From NCBI GenBank assembly GCA_963669155.1, contig OZ022583.1:18035694-18099693 (forward strand): a stretch of 64,000 bases of DNA. The letters are read 5' to 3'. The stretch is from Arbacia lixula. Lineage: Eukaryota; Echinodermata; Echinoidea; Arbacioida; Arbaciidae. The translations under genes and the position numbers were made by a program. How positions within the stretch are numbered: the stretch's first letter is position 1; each line of letters begins with the position of its first letter. Of this stretch, positions 34,763-46,897 are shown piece after piece. The notes below the pieces were generated by a model. That model was not told the DNA's origin. It saw nothing but the letters and a program-made list of their open reading frames with translations, and did not search any database.

Positions 34763-37700
34763 GGACTCTCAAGAAAGGCAGTTAATTTTTATTAGCACGA
34801 TTTGTACATATATGTGCACTTATTTTTATTTGATGAAATCCATCTGGCTAGCACACACATATGGTGCTCGCACATGCACACACCATGCATACAGTGCGTA
34901 ATCTTCAGAAATGAAGCAGCACGTTTACTGGAGGAAGAAGAAGAAGAAGAGGATAGTCGTGGCCATTTCACGCAAGTCTCTGACATGTCAGTATGAGCTT
35001 TCTTCAGCATTACCCCTGATTTTTAATGAATAGATGGTGTCACCGTGCATTTGTCAGCTATGTCTTTTCATGTATTTGCATTGACAGACCACATACCATC
35101 ATATTTGAACAGTATTTCTCATCATAAATTGTTCTAACTTGGACAATTGCTTGTAACATTCAAGAACAGACTGTGAAAGTCTATACTTATGTGTGTACTT
35201 AATAATGTATATCAAAGATTTCAATTCAAAATCTTAAGTTAACTCATTTACTTGTCTGGTGACACATATTTCTAGGAGATGAATGTCAGTGTTATACTGA
35301 GTCAATATAAGACTTGCAAGTATGTGGTGCTATGTTGAAGTGTGTTTTCAAGATTGATTATTGCAACTATACCCCAGCTCCATAGGGAAAGGGAAATGGA
35401 AGAAAGGGAAGGAGCAACGATTTCCTTATGCCAATTCCTTGAGCTGTAGTGTATGTTGAGATTTGTGATGCCCGAGAGATTTAAATGAATGACTTTGTGG
35501 TTGTTATATACATTAAATGTAAATTAAGAGTTAGTAAGATTAAGAATTATGAAGGATAATTAATTATTCACTCAACTCATTCATGAATACACTTTGAAAA
35601 AACAAACTGCGACATTGATGCTCGATGGTTAACCATGCTAAGTTGAGACCCGAAGTTGAACATGTGAGATTGAGAGCAAGTATTGAGAATGACAGAAAGT
35701 CTTTACCTTCACCCCCCCCCCCCTCCTTTGTTGGGCGCTAGTTCATAGTGTATCCACGGCAGCGTACACGACTTGTCACGGGTAGCTAGTCCCGCTAGTA
35801 AACAGGCGCTAATATGCTGACCTAGACCGAAAAATCAGTCTCTGTAGGACGTTGGATCCGCTGAGATTGCATCTGGCTCCTCTGAACACCCTATCTATAG
35901 AGACTGAACACTGTATGGCGATCGATGCGGGTCGCCATTTTGAATATGAAAATGCTAATGCTAATGCATATGAATAAGTAATTTCACACATGGCCCACAT
36001 TTTTTTCCCGCTCGTTTGCCGTGTGCTATTTTGTTTTCGTAGAACCGATTGACGATTTAAATATTCATAGCCAACAACCCATTGAACATTTTGATCGGTC
36101 AAATATATGTCAGACTCGAGCAGATTAAAAATGTCTGCGATAAACTTTTGATCGGCGAAGAGTCTTTAATTTTCACCTTGCTATATATTTGGGGGGAATC
36201 TTAATCCTATAATTTATATATAATATAGATATAATTTTGATTGAAGTATAATTTATATAATTTTGATTGAAGTAGATTTGTTGCATCGTAGCTTGAAAGA
36301 TGTTAAATTTTAGATGAAGGAGCTATGACAATCTCAAAATCCGTTTTCCCTACTAATTGGGTAATTTTCTACTGCATTGAACTTGTACAGTGTACAAGCT
36401 CGCCAATGTGCGTGTGGTGTGTATAGCATCTCTATTCAGGGGTATGTCCAAAAAAACAAATTTCGATTAAAGAATGCCCCCAATGAGACGGTTATTCCTG
36501 TTTATATTCCACATACTAAGAATGTTGCTATATGATTGGTCAAGAGTTGATCACGTGATAAAGCGTAGTTTTGCCCATCTGATCATCTGAGAAGAAAAGT
36601 TTGTGATATTTGGTTTCGCTGATCTCTTCGCTCCTCACAGTCCTAACGCGTGATCAGTATTTTGAGTACGCGCGAAATAAAAGTGCATTGCACTCGGACT
36701 ATCAATTAACTACTAACGCGTCCTAACGCGTGTTGCCCATGGCAGCGGCTCGGGTTAGGTAGAAGTAAACATTACTTTTTTTACGTCAAATTGTCAAATA
36801 GTTGGTTTCAGATGTGGAATATAAAGCAATTTATCAACTTTCGGTTTCAGGCAATGAGACAAACTATCACTTCCTCGGCAATCTCAACGTATACGCTATC
36901 TTTCCTCAGCTGCTCTTCGGAGAGATAGCTGGGTGAATAGTCAGAAAGTGTATATTTTCAGAGATAGGTACCAACGGAAATCCAAACAACTCATCCATGT
37001 TTCCTATTGGTGTTTTTATAGTGATAACTATTCATGAAAATTGAAAATATTGTTTGGCACGCTATTTCCCGGGACTAAGCTACTATATTTGTGCTCTCAG
37101 TCAGAGCGCAGCAGGTGCGTTAATGAGGCGTACGCACAGAATTTATTGTACGGGCTTCGAGTCTCGTAGTGCTGAATTTTCATTCGAGATTTTGCGAGAA
37201 GCTTCAGCATGAAAATACATGTGTTAACGTTATAAGATATTTTGAAGCTAGAACTTAAAATCTGTGCACGATTTAAGTCGTACAAGATTCGCAATAAAAT
37301 TTTCTTTCAATTGGTGTATAATATGCTACATTATGACAATTAAAAAATTGGTAAAAATACTGAAAATGTTTGCGTATTTTTTATCATTGAGTTAAAATGA
37401 AAATTAATATTAGTATTTTTTATTCGATGACCTGACCCGTGCCAGCAATTACATGCCTTGTATTTGACAACTTCGCGAGGAGAAAGCATTCATCACTACG
37501 AGATTGTCGTTTTCATTTTGCTCTCGCATCTGAAAACTACCAAAATCTACAAATCTCGTCATCATGTTTCACCGGAAGTCGTATGGTTACTCAGCATCGT
37601 TTGGTGCGGAATATTGTCCAGCGGACGGTAAGTTGGCGCGTTCTCGCATTTTGCAAAATCTTATTTAAGTCCCACGTAGTGTATATAGTGTAGGTAAATC

Positions 37701-38125
37701 ACTTGCGTTTCGTGCTTTGCATGCACTTTCCCCATAGGCCATATCCACACGGTACAGTACAGTACAGATTCAAAACATGATGAACGGCATGCATTCATTC
37801 CGTGGCATGATTCCACACCACAGCCGTGACATTGATCATGATAATTAGTCTAACTCTTAACTAAAAAAAAAACACCCAGAGGAAAACACCTGGGTAGATT
37901 AACATATCATTTAGGTATAGGCTTAGCTCAGCCTTGGCTATGGCTCAGGAACAGGGACGCAGTCTCGCACTCTCGCAGAAATTTTTTTGTCCGGACCAGG
38001 TTGCTTTCTGTGTATAAATCAGTGAGTAAGACGTGGAGACTTTCGCATCATGTTTACGTCTACCAGCTTTAAAAACCATGTCATGGTATGCGCGATCAAT
38101 GTGAAGCCTGTCGCTAGCATGGATA
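34763..38125. other. intergenic DNA, no gene supported
   Basis: Holds a fragment (35380-35455) of the 2288 palindromic MITE, recognisable by TATGCCAATTCCTTGAGCTG, and a C run near 35711. Between 37130 and 37520 two segments are inverted copies of TCTCGTAGTGATGAAT-like sequence. A possible first exon near 37560-37622 is discussed under findings. Confidence 0.4.
35380..35455. repeat. fragment of the 2288-type palindromic MITE
   Basis: Contains GGGAAAGGGAAATGGA-like purine sequence and CCAATTCCTTGAGCTGTAGT, matching the outer arm of the element at 2288-2511. The central stem is missing. Confidence 0.65.
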
Positions 38126-39450
38126 CAGCTTACTCTCGATATAACGAGGTCGTCGGGATCAGCGCTTTTTCCTCGTTATAACGAAACCTCGTTGTATCCA
38201 AACAGAATGAAAAACAATAAAATACATTGAAAACATGTGTGCTTGTGTGTTCATTGTGTTTTACTATGTTTTCATATCCATAGCCGTCTTGGAAACATGC
38301 GTTATTAGACTGAAAAAAGGGGGATTGGGTCGTGCGTTTTCATACTGAAAAGGGATTGGAAACATGCGTTTTCAAACTGAAAAGGGGATTTATTTTTACT
38401 GAACACATCAACCTACCTTGATATATTTTTGACGTTTTAACAACTAGTTGCATTCAAAGAATTATAGACCATTCTCGATACGATGGGTGTTATTTTGCAG
38501 TAAATTAAGAGGTTAATTGTTATCGTAATCTTCTGGACAAGAAAAAATGCGGTTTCGTTGTTTGGACAGACAAGAGAACAGGCGGCGCAACGGGTTGAAC
38601 GGCCGGGATATGAGGGGAAGGTTGAGTTAGATAAGAGCGTCTCGCTCGTCTGATAGGTTTTGCACAACGACGTAGCAACACCGTTATGATCGGCGCTTTC
38701 TTTGTGGGTCATTCCAAAATTATTACGAGGGGTTCCCTGCATGCTTATACATGTATTTCATTTTTTGTATCGTGATGATTTCCAGCGGTATTCTAATTTC
38801 AAGAAGAATATTTTATTATCTCTTCAAATCTTTCATTGTCATATTTTAGTGTGTGAAATATACTTCACCCGTCCGAGATCACATTTGTTTTTGTCAAGAA
38901 ACCCAATCAATCGCTGCTCATCAGACACAGCACGCACCGTGTCACTAATTGCCGCGATGGGATCGGACTTGCAAACCATGTGCTTTCAATGAACGTACGC
39001 TGTGCGAAGGAGTGATGTATTAGAAACTGTGCACCCCCAATTCAGCACGCGTTATATCATTGATTGCCGTGATGGGATCGGACTTGGAAACCATGTGCTT
39101 TCAATGTACGTAAGCTGTGCGATCGCGAAGGAGTGATGTATTAGAAACTGTGCACATGCTCGCGTTATGTAGACGTGTATTACGAGATGTGTGTCTGGCT
39201 CCTTGCGGTGCCGGTGTTTTCATGTCTCGATTTATCCTTCCTCCTTGTAACGGGACGCAATTGTTATGTTTTTCTTTGTCTTGGGATCAACAGAATAAGC
39301 TCGTTATAACGAAATCTCGTTGTAACCGTGCTCGTTGTAAGCGACGTGTTGCACCATAGGTTTGCATGTAGAAACTTTTGGGACCGAGAGATTTCTCTCG
39401 TTATAACGAAACCTCGTTATATCCGTGCTCGTTGTATCGAGAGTAAGCTG
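38126..39450. mobile_element. pogo/Tigger-like non-autonomous element, 1325 bp
   Basis: Flanked by TA (38124-38125 and 39451-39452). Ends are inverted: CAGCTTACTCTCGATATAAC on the left and its near complement on the right (GTTGTATCGAGAGTAAGCTG). CTCGTTATAACGA motifs repeat in both subterminal zones, as in the 2514 element. Internally, a segment of about 110 bases around GATGGGATCGGACTTG is tandemly duplicated (about 38930-39034 and 39043-39155). No transposase frame. Confidence 0.82.
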
Positions 39451-40353
39451 TATTATCAACCATGTACAAAAATGTTTACAGCCTTTCACAGGCACATTGT
39501 CCTTGAAACGATAGCGGAAGCCATTTTTTGAGGCTGGCAAATGTTAATGTGCGAAAATCTACACTTCCCGTCTAAATCACTGATTTTGACACAGAAAGCA
39601 AAATTTTGACAAGAAATTTTAAATGGGCGTCCCATTCTTAAATCTACATGTGTTTCCAAGCCATTTTCCTAAATGGCTTACCATCCCAAATCATTGTGGC
39701 TGTTTCCAATAGTTTGGATAAATACCCCAAGCCAGAGGCATGGCCGGATTCCTCGTACTTGAAACATGCATGCAGACAGATAAGATCCGTTCATTATTAA
39801 ATGTATTTCTGAAGGGCTAAAAATTTGATCATAAAAAAATTGTTTTCAAAAACAGAATAAATTGGAGATTTTGTATGAATGCCAATGTGACATGTTTGGA
39901 AAATAAATTCATTTTTAATTTGCATTTATATATTAGATATGCTCCATTTGAATGTAGACCTACCCTCAACTGTAAGCTAATTCTTTGTTTTCCACAGGAA
40001 TGAATTTCCTCAGAAGTGATCAGCCTTGATCCCATTCAACCTAGGAGGCTTGTATGAAGTTCTTCACCTCCTTCACCTGTTGCCTTGAGGTCCACTTCTG
40101 GCGACGATGTGCAACCTTCCACTGCTACTGGGTCCAACTGTTACCACTGGATCTATGTACCTGTTAGCACTGTGTCAAGCGACTCGAGCGTTTCACCTCA
40201 TGCCATGATTTCAAGCAGTGATGTTCAACTTTCTGGCAGGCCACCGGATCCAAATAAATGTAAGCTTACGGACACCTCTCATACCCATCATACCCATTTA
40301 TAAGAAGTCATAAATACATGAACATGTATGAAATTAGTAATAAACTAAGTACT

Positions 40354-40545
40354 GAATAATGTGCTGGGAAGACAGCAAATCTACAGAAGGGTGATCAATC
40401 TTCTTACCAATGGTCTTAAATTCATGTATTGTCCATTTTAGAAACTTGCTAAAAGTGATTTGCCCATAAATGATCCACAATTGGAGTAATCAGTGAAATC
40501 CTCAAAATGTGAGGATTTGTGATTTAATCACTTGTTAATCATAAT
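40354..40545. repeat. diverged half copy of the TTAA-flanked palindromic element
   Basis: Shares GCTGGGAAGAC, CATGTATTGTCCATTTTAGA and GAGGATTTGTGATTTAATCA with the left arm of 25830-26161. The right arm and both TTAA flanks are gone. Confidence 0.75.
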
Positions 40546-42359
40546 GGTTATGCATTTTTTTGAAAAACAGTGACAAATCAATGCTGGATAATTTTTCTTT
40601 TATTTTTTTAAATTCGCTTGTTTTTTGTTTGTTTATCCTATAGCACCCAACTCCTAGTAATTCTGCAAGAAGTCCAGCCTATTGCTACAAGCATCTTGGC
40701 AAGTTCGCTGTGTCTCGCCTTGCTTTCGAGCAACAATGTGAAGCCGTCTGGTAGTCCACCGGATCACAACCTCTTGCTATAATTCCCAGCAGCAGCATGC
40801 AACATCATGCAACAATGTCCATACACCAGATTGATCTACCAGCCAGATTATTATAACCTCAGGATCGTTGACCTGTGATAGAAGAGAGAACTGACAAAGC
40901 ACTGATATAACATTGTATGTTTCTCTTTGCTTTGTGTATTGTGATAGTTTTGATTGATAGTAAGAAGTCAAAACACTGAAACCGGAACAACTTTTGGTTT
41001 GGCCGACTCCAGAGAGAAAACTGTGTTACATTTTATTTTCCATTTTCTGTTATAATATTGTCTTTCAAGCTTGTTTTGTAGCATCGAAAGCAAAAACCAC
41101 TTTGAAGTATTGATCTTCACACAGTAAGTACATGTATTAGTTGATCCAAAATGATATTTATAATGTTGCTGTGGCCTTATTGCAGGGGCATATCGGGGGG
41201 GGGGGGGGGGGCGAATCAGCTGCTGCCTCTTTTTTGAAACCAGAGGGGGCTGAATCTGCCACGATTCCTCTTATTTCAGACTGTCCAGAGGGGGCCGAAT
41301 GGGCCGTGGCTACCCCATGCTCTTTTTTAAGCTTTTAGCATTAATCCAACCTACATTTTACAGAAAAAATGTTTTATGATGCTATAGTGTGTTTAACTTC
41401 ATTGCAAATATGTTTTAGTTGATTAAATTTCATATCAACATAAAAAAGAAGGGTGTCCAACTTGTAAATTATATTTTCTTTTTTCAAACTTTAGAGTGAG
41501 GACTTTGAAATAAGTGTGTGTATATATATTTATTTATGTGCAGGATTGAAAAGGCGAAAGAGTTTGTTTTCATGTGATGTTTGTGGTGTTGTCTAGCATG
41601 TATTGCAGATTGGCTGGAATTGTGTGCATTTTCTACACGATTTGTCTTATTGTCGCTGGGCTGTAAAAAGCATTTATCATTTACATGTATCTTCAAATAA
41701 AAGTTTTAGGAGAGCAAAAATATACTTTTTATTTCAGCAAATTATGTGTGCAGGCTATATAATTTGAACTCGAGACAATGGTTGATGATCGGTTTGATAT
41801 ATGTGGAGTTCATGTGTTATGAAAGATGAATTACACTTTGAACCAGGCCGAACTCCATGCTTATATAAAAGTAATTTGAATGAAAATGCTCTGTACAAGA
41901 TTTTAACAGCCCAGCGACAATACTACTACTATAAGGCTGTGATTGATTGCTGTCAGACGATCAAGATCAATTGCTGCTAATTCCAACTTCTTTGTAAAAC
42001 AGAACCCAGATTTTAATCTTAAGCTTGTGACATCTTATTTGGTCAATCAGAATTGTAAGTCTTCAGATTCATAAGAGTAATAACGTGAGAAGTACATCTA
42101 TTTTGCTGATCACAATTTTGTTAACTTGGATCCACAAGATCTAGAAGATGGTATCGAATGAATAAATTAATAGATTAATAACATTTTAATCGGAAAGTTA
42201 ACTAAAATGAAAGCCTGGAGAATCTATAAGTACAAGTTATAAAACAAATATTAACTTACAAATAAAGGACAAGAAAGAAATGCTGAAGATCAGGTGAAAC
42301 AACAGAGGCCAGGGAATTTACATTTCACCAACAAAGTATAATTTCTAATCTACGAACAA

Positions 42360-42450
42360 AGTCACCGAAAGTTACCGAAAGTTGCTAAAAGTGTTACCGA
42401 AAGTTACCGAAAGTTACCGAAAGTTGTTAAAAGTGTTACCGAAAGTTTAA
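42360..42450. repeat. short tandem repeat of GTTACCGAAA
   Basis: Seven or so units of GTTACCGAAA, some altered to GTTGCTAAAA or GTGTTACCGAAA, in a row. Confidence 0.85.
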
Positions 42451-43340
42451 CTATTTTCTAAACAGCATGTACTCACCACGAAAACATTCAAAGAACAATC
42501 ATAGCAATTTATTTGAATTTATTGATTGGTATAACGTTCTGCTAAACACACAATTCACATGCATCAAGCTGCAACAACAGAACAAATGCACACACAGACA
42601 TGGGTATGTGGGACTGTAGTAATACACCGTGAAGTCGGTGGAAATTTTGCCAGCTCAATTATGTTTCACAAGACACTTTTGACGCTTGATTAGAATGTTG
42701 TTGAGACCAAACTTCCCAAATTCTCCCAAAACTGTCTAAAATATAATTTTCTATGGGAAAATTAACACCGAAGAAGCTCGATTACTTTCTGCGAAAGTTG
42801 GTTGAACCCCCCTATTGCCGAGGGAACCAATCAGGTACACGCATTCGTTGCAAGCTCAAATCTCGTAAAATTTGACAAAAATTAAATCTGCAATGCAATG
42901 AATTATTCGATGACCTGACCCGTGCCAATAAATTCTCCAAATGATGTTAGCATATTCTAAAAGAACAAATTGTCTTCTTTCATATGGTATCTCTTTCATT
43001 CTGCTCTGGGATCATTACACTGGTTTATTTTGCTCCCGAGCAGAAGTGAAAAATATGCAGATTTTATGTTTTGTTTCGTCTTTATTTATCATATTTTACC
43101 ATTTAAGTCCTTTCAAGTGACTTAATGCATTTGAAAGAACAACTCTTCAGCTTTCCAACGATATATAAATCATATAAGTAGCCTATTCCAATATGATGTT
43201 CTCGGACGTGAAAAATGTGGTCTCACAGCTCATTACGTATTCATTTCAGCGATGCCCATGCATACGCCTACGATAAATACGACGGCTTTTTTGCCTGCTG
43301 CGGTCAGACTGCTCTTTTCACAACACTGACTGAATTTGAG

Positions 43341-45503
43341 TCAGCTCCGTCACGAAAGGTCTGCACAATATTTTGATTTGTTTTTACAATTCAGTTTATA
43401 CATCACAGTCCTTACATTCCATAAACAGAAAGTAATGTACTTCTATAAAGGTGTAATCAAATCAAGATCAATAGTTTTATGTTTGTTAGTCTTTTAATCA
43501 GTGTTACAAATGTGTATAAGTTGTACATATAGCCGTACATGTAGCCATTACATGAGCTGCTTTATGTGCTTGTGAAATTCCCCACTGGTGAAATAAACAT
43601 TGCGCAATGTACTGCACAGAAGATTCTGGAATGTGAGAAGACTCTGGCAGAGGATATTTACATGCAGGAATGTTACAGCTAGCTGAGGCTTATTAGCATA
43701 ATAAAGGAGCTCAGATGGGCTAGTGATGACTCATCAGTGTAATCTAGGTCAGGTCAATATTGTTTGTCATGTTTACAAGCATAGGTTTATGTACAATATA
43801 GAGCTTACTGGATATATTGAGAAATTTCTAGAAGTAGAGTTAATGGGACCTTCTAGAATGTATAGATGGTAGTATATATATGAGTTGTTCGAGATAGGAG
43901 CTCAGTTTTCATATCATCTTGCTCCAGTCACCTGTGATAAGAGTAACCTGCATCTAAGATATTGTTGTGACCCTGGCTCAATACCTACCTGTGGATTTAT
44001 ACGAGGACTTTCTCTCCGTGGATAAATACCTGCCTGTTAAATAGCGCTTATGAGATCCTGCCTGTGAAGGCGTGAAAGCTCTGTGGATTAACATTTGACC
44101 ATCTTGGATCATCTATTTGGACTTGACTATCTGGAATACCTGCTCTTCAGCGTACAACATTGGGATCAACATTGCGATCATAATTTGGGAATACTGGATC
44201 GGATTATCAACTGGACCATCAGCGAGAGCCCTGGATCCATTGGACTTCAGTATCCTCCAGCACTGTAAGCTAACCTGTATCCAAACATTGTAAAATAATC
44301 TATATACATGTATTTATTTCTTGATGTATTGAAAGTGAACGCTTGTCTTGGTTTTTGAAGGGGAAAATACCCCATATAATAAAGAACACATAAACTAAAT
44401 AACTAAATATTGGTATCATTTTGTGCGATCCTTTCTGGCGTGAACTGATCGTAACATCAGATTTAAAACCATGCCACAGCACTAAATTGCGAATTTCACG
44501 AAAAAAAGGACTTTCCATTCATTTTCATGACCACATGCCATTGAGATTGAACAAAGTTTGATAGATTAATCAAAGTGTGGTATTTTAATCTCAATTCGTG
44601 AATTTAAATCTTATCAATCTTTTAAGTCTGCACCATATTTTTCAAGATTAGATACCACCGTGACGGAGCTGACACAGCGTGACGGAGATGATGGGGGATT
44701 GCAGACTCATACGATATACATATTACAACTTGCTCATTAATATTTAATACTGTAGTATTAAACCAAACTCTCTGTTGGCACATGAGTTATTAGTTCAGAA
44801 TACTTGACATTTTAAAGACTCTCTATAAATCTTTATTTTTTTTTCAGTTTATCCAGCTTTTCTCCCCATGAGTCGCTGGGGCATCAGCTCCGTCACGGTC
44901 AGCTCCGTCACATGGCATTAGAATTAGAATTACATAGACAAGCACCAAAAACTGATTCAGTTCACCTCAATTATGTCTTCTAGTATTACTTTTATAGATT
45001 CAAAAGTCATACCTACAAAAAAACAATTAACAATCTAAGAAATTTAACAAATAGATCTCATCAGCTCCGTCACACAATCGTCATCTCCGTCACGCAATCG
45101 TCATCTCCGTCACACAAATAGGGGAGTGTGACGGAGCTGACCGTGACGGAGCTGATGCCCGAGCGACTCGTGGGGAGAAAAGCACGGGTTAGCATAGAGC
45201 AGCTTCGAAGCGGCTTTGTGTGATTGCAGTGGGAATTGATCGGTTTCGGAATCAATCAAAGTTAAATGCAATAAGCATCATTTAATATGTCAAAATATAC
45301 GTTCGGAGATGATGCTGAATAAAGGTACGGTCCGACTTTCGAAAGGAATTTGGTATTTTTCACAACTGCCTTTAAATATTACAGGAACCTTAAGGAAAAC
45401 ACCACTCCGTGAGGACTGCGTGGACCCGCCAGGACAGTTTTACTCGAATAACTCGATTATTGATAGTCGTCGATGGCAGAAAAACATTATGTGACGGAGC
45501 TGA
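43341..45503. repeat. cluster of 11 GTGACGGAG(C/A)TGA motifs, with a large inverted repeat
   Basis: The 13-mer GTGACGGAGCTGA or its complement occurs at about 43341, 44660, 44883, 44898, 45060, 45127, 45142 and 45491; the A variant occurs at about 44680, 45080 and 45099. Two double-motif blocks face each other: CATCAGCTCCGTCACGGTC at 44882 with upstream TTTTCTCCCCATGAGTCGC, and the mirror image at 45127-45184. Together they form arms of about 58 bases around a 210-base centre. The solo LTR at 43502 splits the first motif from the rest. No coding frame runs through. The function is unknown; an uncharacterised foldback-type element is the simplest reading. Confidence 0.8.
43502..44456 (+). mobile_element. 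solo LTR, Ty3/gypsy-like, copy 2 (955 bp, target duplication TCAG)
   Basis: Begins TGTTAC, ends TAACA, flanked by TCAG on both sides (43498-43501 and 44457-44460). Same family and orientation as 31024-32039. TATATATATGAGTTG near 43872 and AATAAAGAACACAT near 44378 correspond to the promoter and polyadenylation parts of the other copy. It carries small indels relative to copy 1, including a repeated ACTAAAT near 44395. No internal element sequence is attached. Confidence 0.88.
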
Positions 45504-46067
45504 TGCAAAACATCGGGACAGGAAAGAATTAATAAAAAAGTCAAATTTCACTTATGCATTCCAGTTTATTGGTATCAATTTCATGAGATTATACAATTTA
45601 TATAATTCCCACATTGAAAAAATGAGAACTTCTTTCCAGCATAAGTTAGAAATGCTGTCATGTATTTTTATTTTTTGTATAGGGACATGGGGTTTTAGGG
45701 GGGTCTGGATATAAGACTAATGAACACCATAAAAAAAGAAACTATACTTCACAATTGCACGATATAATCTTATTTGATACATGTTCAAGACTACATATAC
45801 AGAAAATTCAAAGTTAAATGTCCAATATCTGATGAATTATATTACACGGAACTCTAGGGACACAAAAATATACACTTTCAGGCTATTGACCCAGCTACAT
45901 CCAGATCGCCTCGGAAGTGATAGTCCGTCCCATCACCCTCACCAACGTTGATTGTTTGCTTACTAATGCTGACCTAGAAATCACTTTTTTTTGACAAATT
46001 TAACGGCAAAGAAGTTGGTTACGGTCAGCATGGTCAGGGTAAGTTTTAAAATTAGGTTTAGGGTTAA

Positions 46068-46134
46068 AGGGCATATACTGTACTGGGAAGGCAAGAAAGC
46101 CTTCAAAATGCCTTCCCAGTACAGTATATGCCCT
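46068..46134. mobile_element. 67-bp miniature of the TTAA-flanked palindromic element
   Basis: TTAA on both sides (46064-46067 and 46135-46138). The ends AGGGCATATACTGTACTGGG are perfectly inverted and match those of 25830-26161 with two differences. Almost nothing but the inverted ends remains; the loop is about 17 bases. Confidence 0.9.
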
Positions 46135-46691
46135 TTAAGGTCAGGGTTAGGTTTAGGGTTCAAATTCATAAAATAAGTGCCAAAGTATATGGATACACTA
46201 TGAACTATGCTACTATATACTAGCGCCCTTTCTTGTTTTTTTTATACGAACCAGTGGAATGGCCTATGGTTGACTGTCAGAACGAATGTTGAGAAAGAGT
46301 GACCGATACGCGGTGGACGCTGTCCGTGTATATAAAAGCTATTTGAGTGGTACTATATAGAAGTTGAATTGAACACTTACAGTCTTCCCTAAACTTCGTT
46401 CTAGTTCATGAATATTGACATGAGATGTGGTGCTATTGAGATCACTCACCGAGATTTCGGAAGAAGGGTCACTATCACGGGTGAAGCTGACAGTGTTGAG
46501 AAACAGTCATGATGAACTAAATATCTGGGAAGACTATCTACTAGAGTCGCATCGATGTAAACCGCTGTTTAGCAGTACGGAGTTTATGGATTGGTTCACG
46601 TGTGGCTAGCATGCATTGAGAATGTATTCCCCTTACTGCATGCGACCATACCAGCCCGCTGCGCGGGAGCAGTCCCGGGGCTAGTATTCCC

Positions 46692-46897
46692 CTAGTCCAC
46701 TGCCTGGACGGTTTTAGTTGAAGCGCTGTATACGTATACGCATTGCGGACACGCACAACTAGATGTATTTGTCTGCCCTCCATCCACTTTCTCTACTAGT
46801 CCACTGCCTGGACGGTTTTAGTTGAAGCGCTGTATACGTATACGCATTGCGGACACGCACAACTAGATGTATTTGTCTGCCCTCCATCCACTTTCTC
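46692..46897. repeat. 104-bp direct tandem duplication, no mismatch seen
   Basis: Two copies starting CTAGTCCACTGCCTGGACGG at 46692 and 46796. They agree at every base compared over about 102 positions. Each includes the palindrome GTATACGTATAC. The identity means the duplication is very recent, is a polymorphism, or is an assembly error. Confidence 0.92.

Larger units (their letters stand above)
39453..43340. other. intergenic DNA, no gene supported
   Basis: Holds a worn TTAA-element half (40354-40545), a G run near 41197 and the short repeat at 42360. A possible acceptor at 39997-39999 is followed by sequence that stops after ten codons. An open frame at 40085-40303 has no recognisable domain. 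Confidence 0.4.

Noticed and set aside
45981-46176. Small genes on both strands around 46.0-46.2 kb
   Set aside because: They span the 67-bp palindromic element, which gives mirror-image frames.
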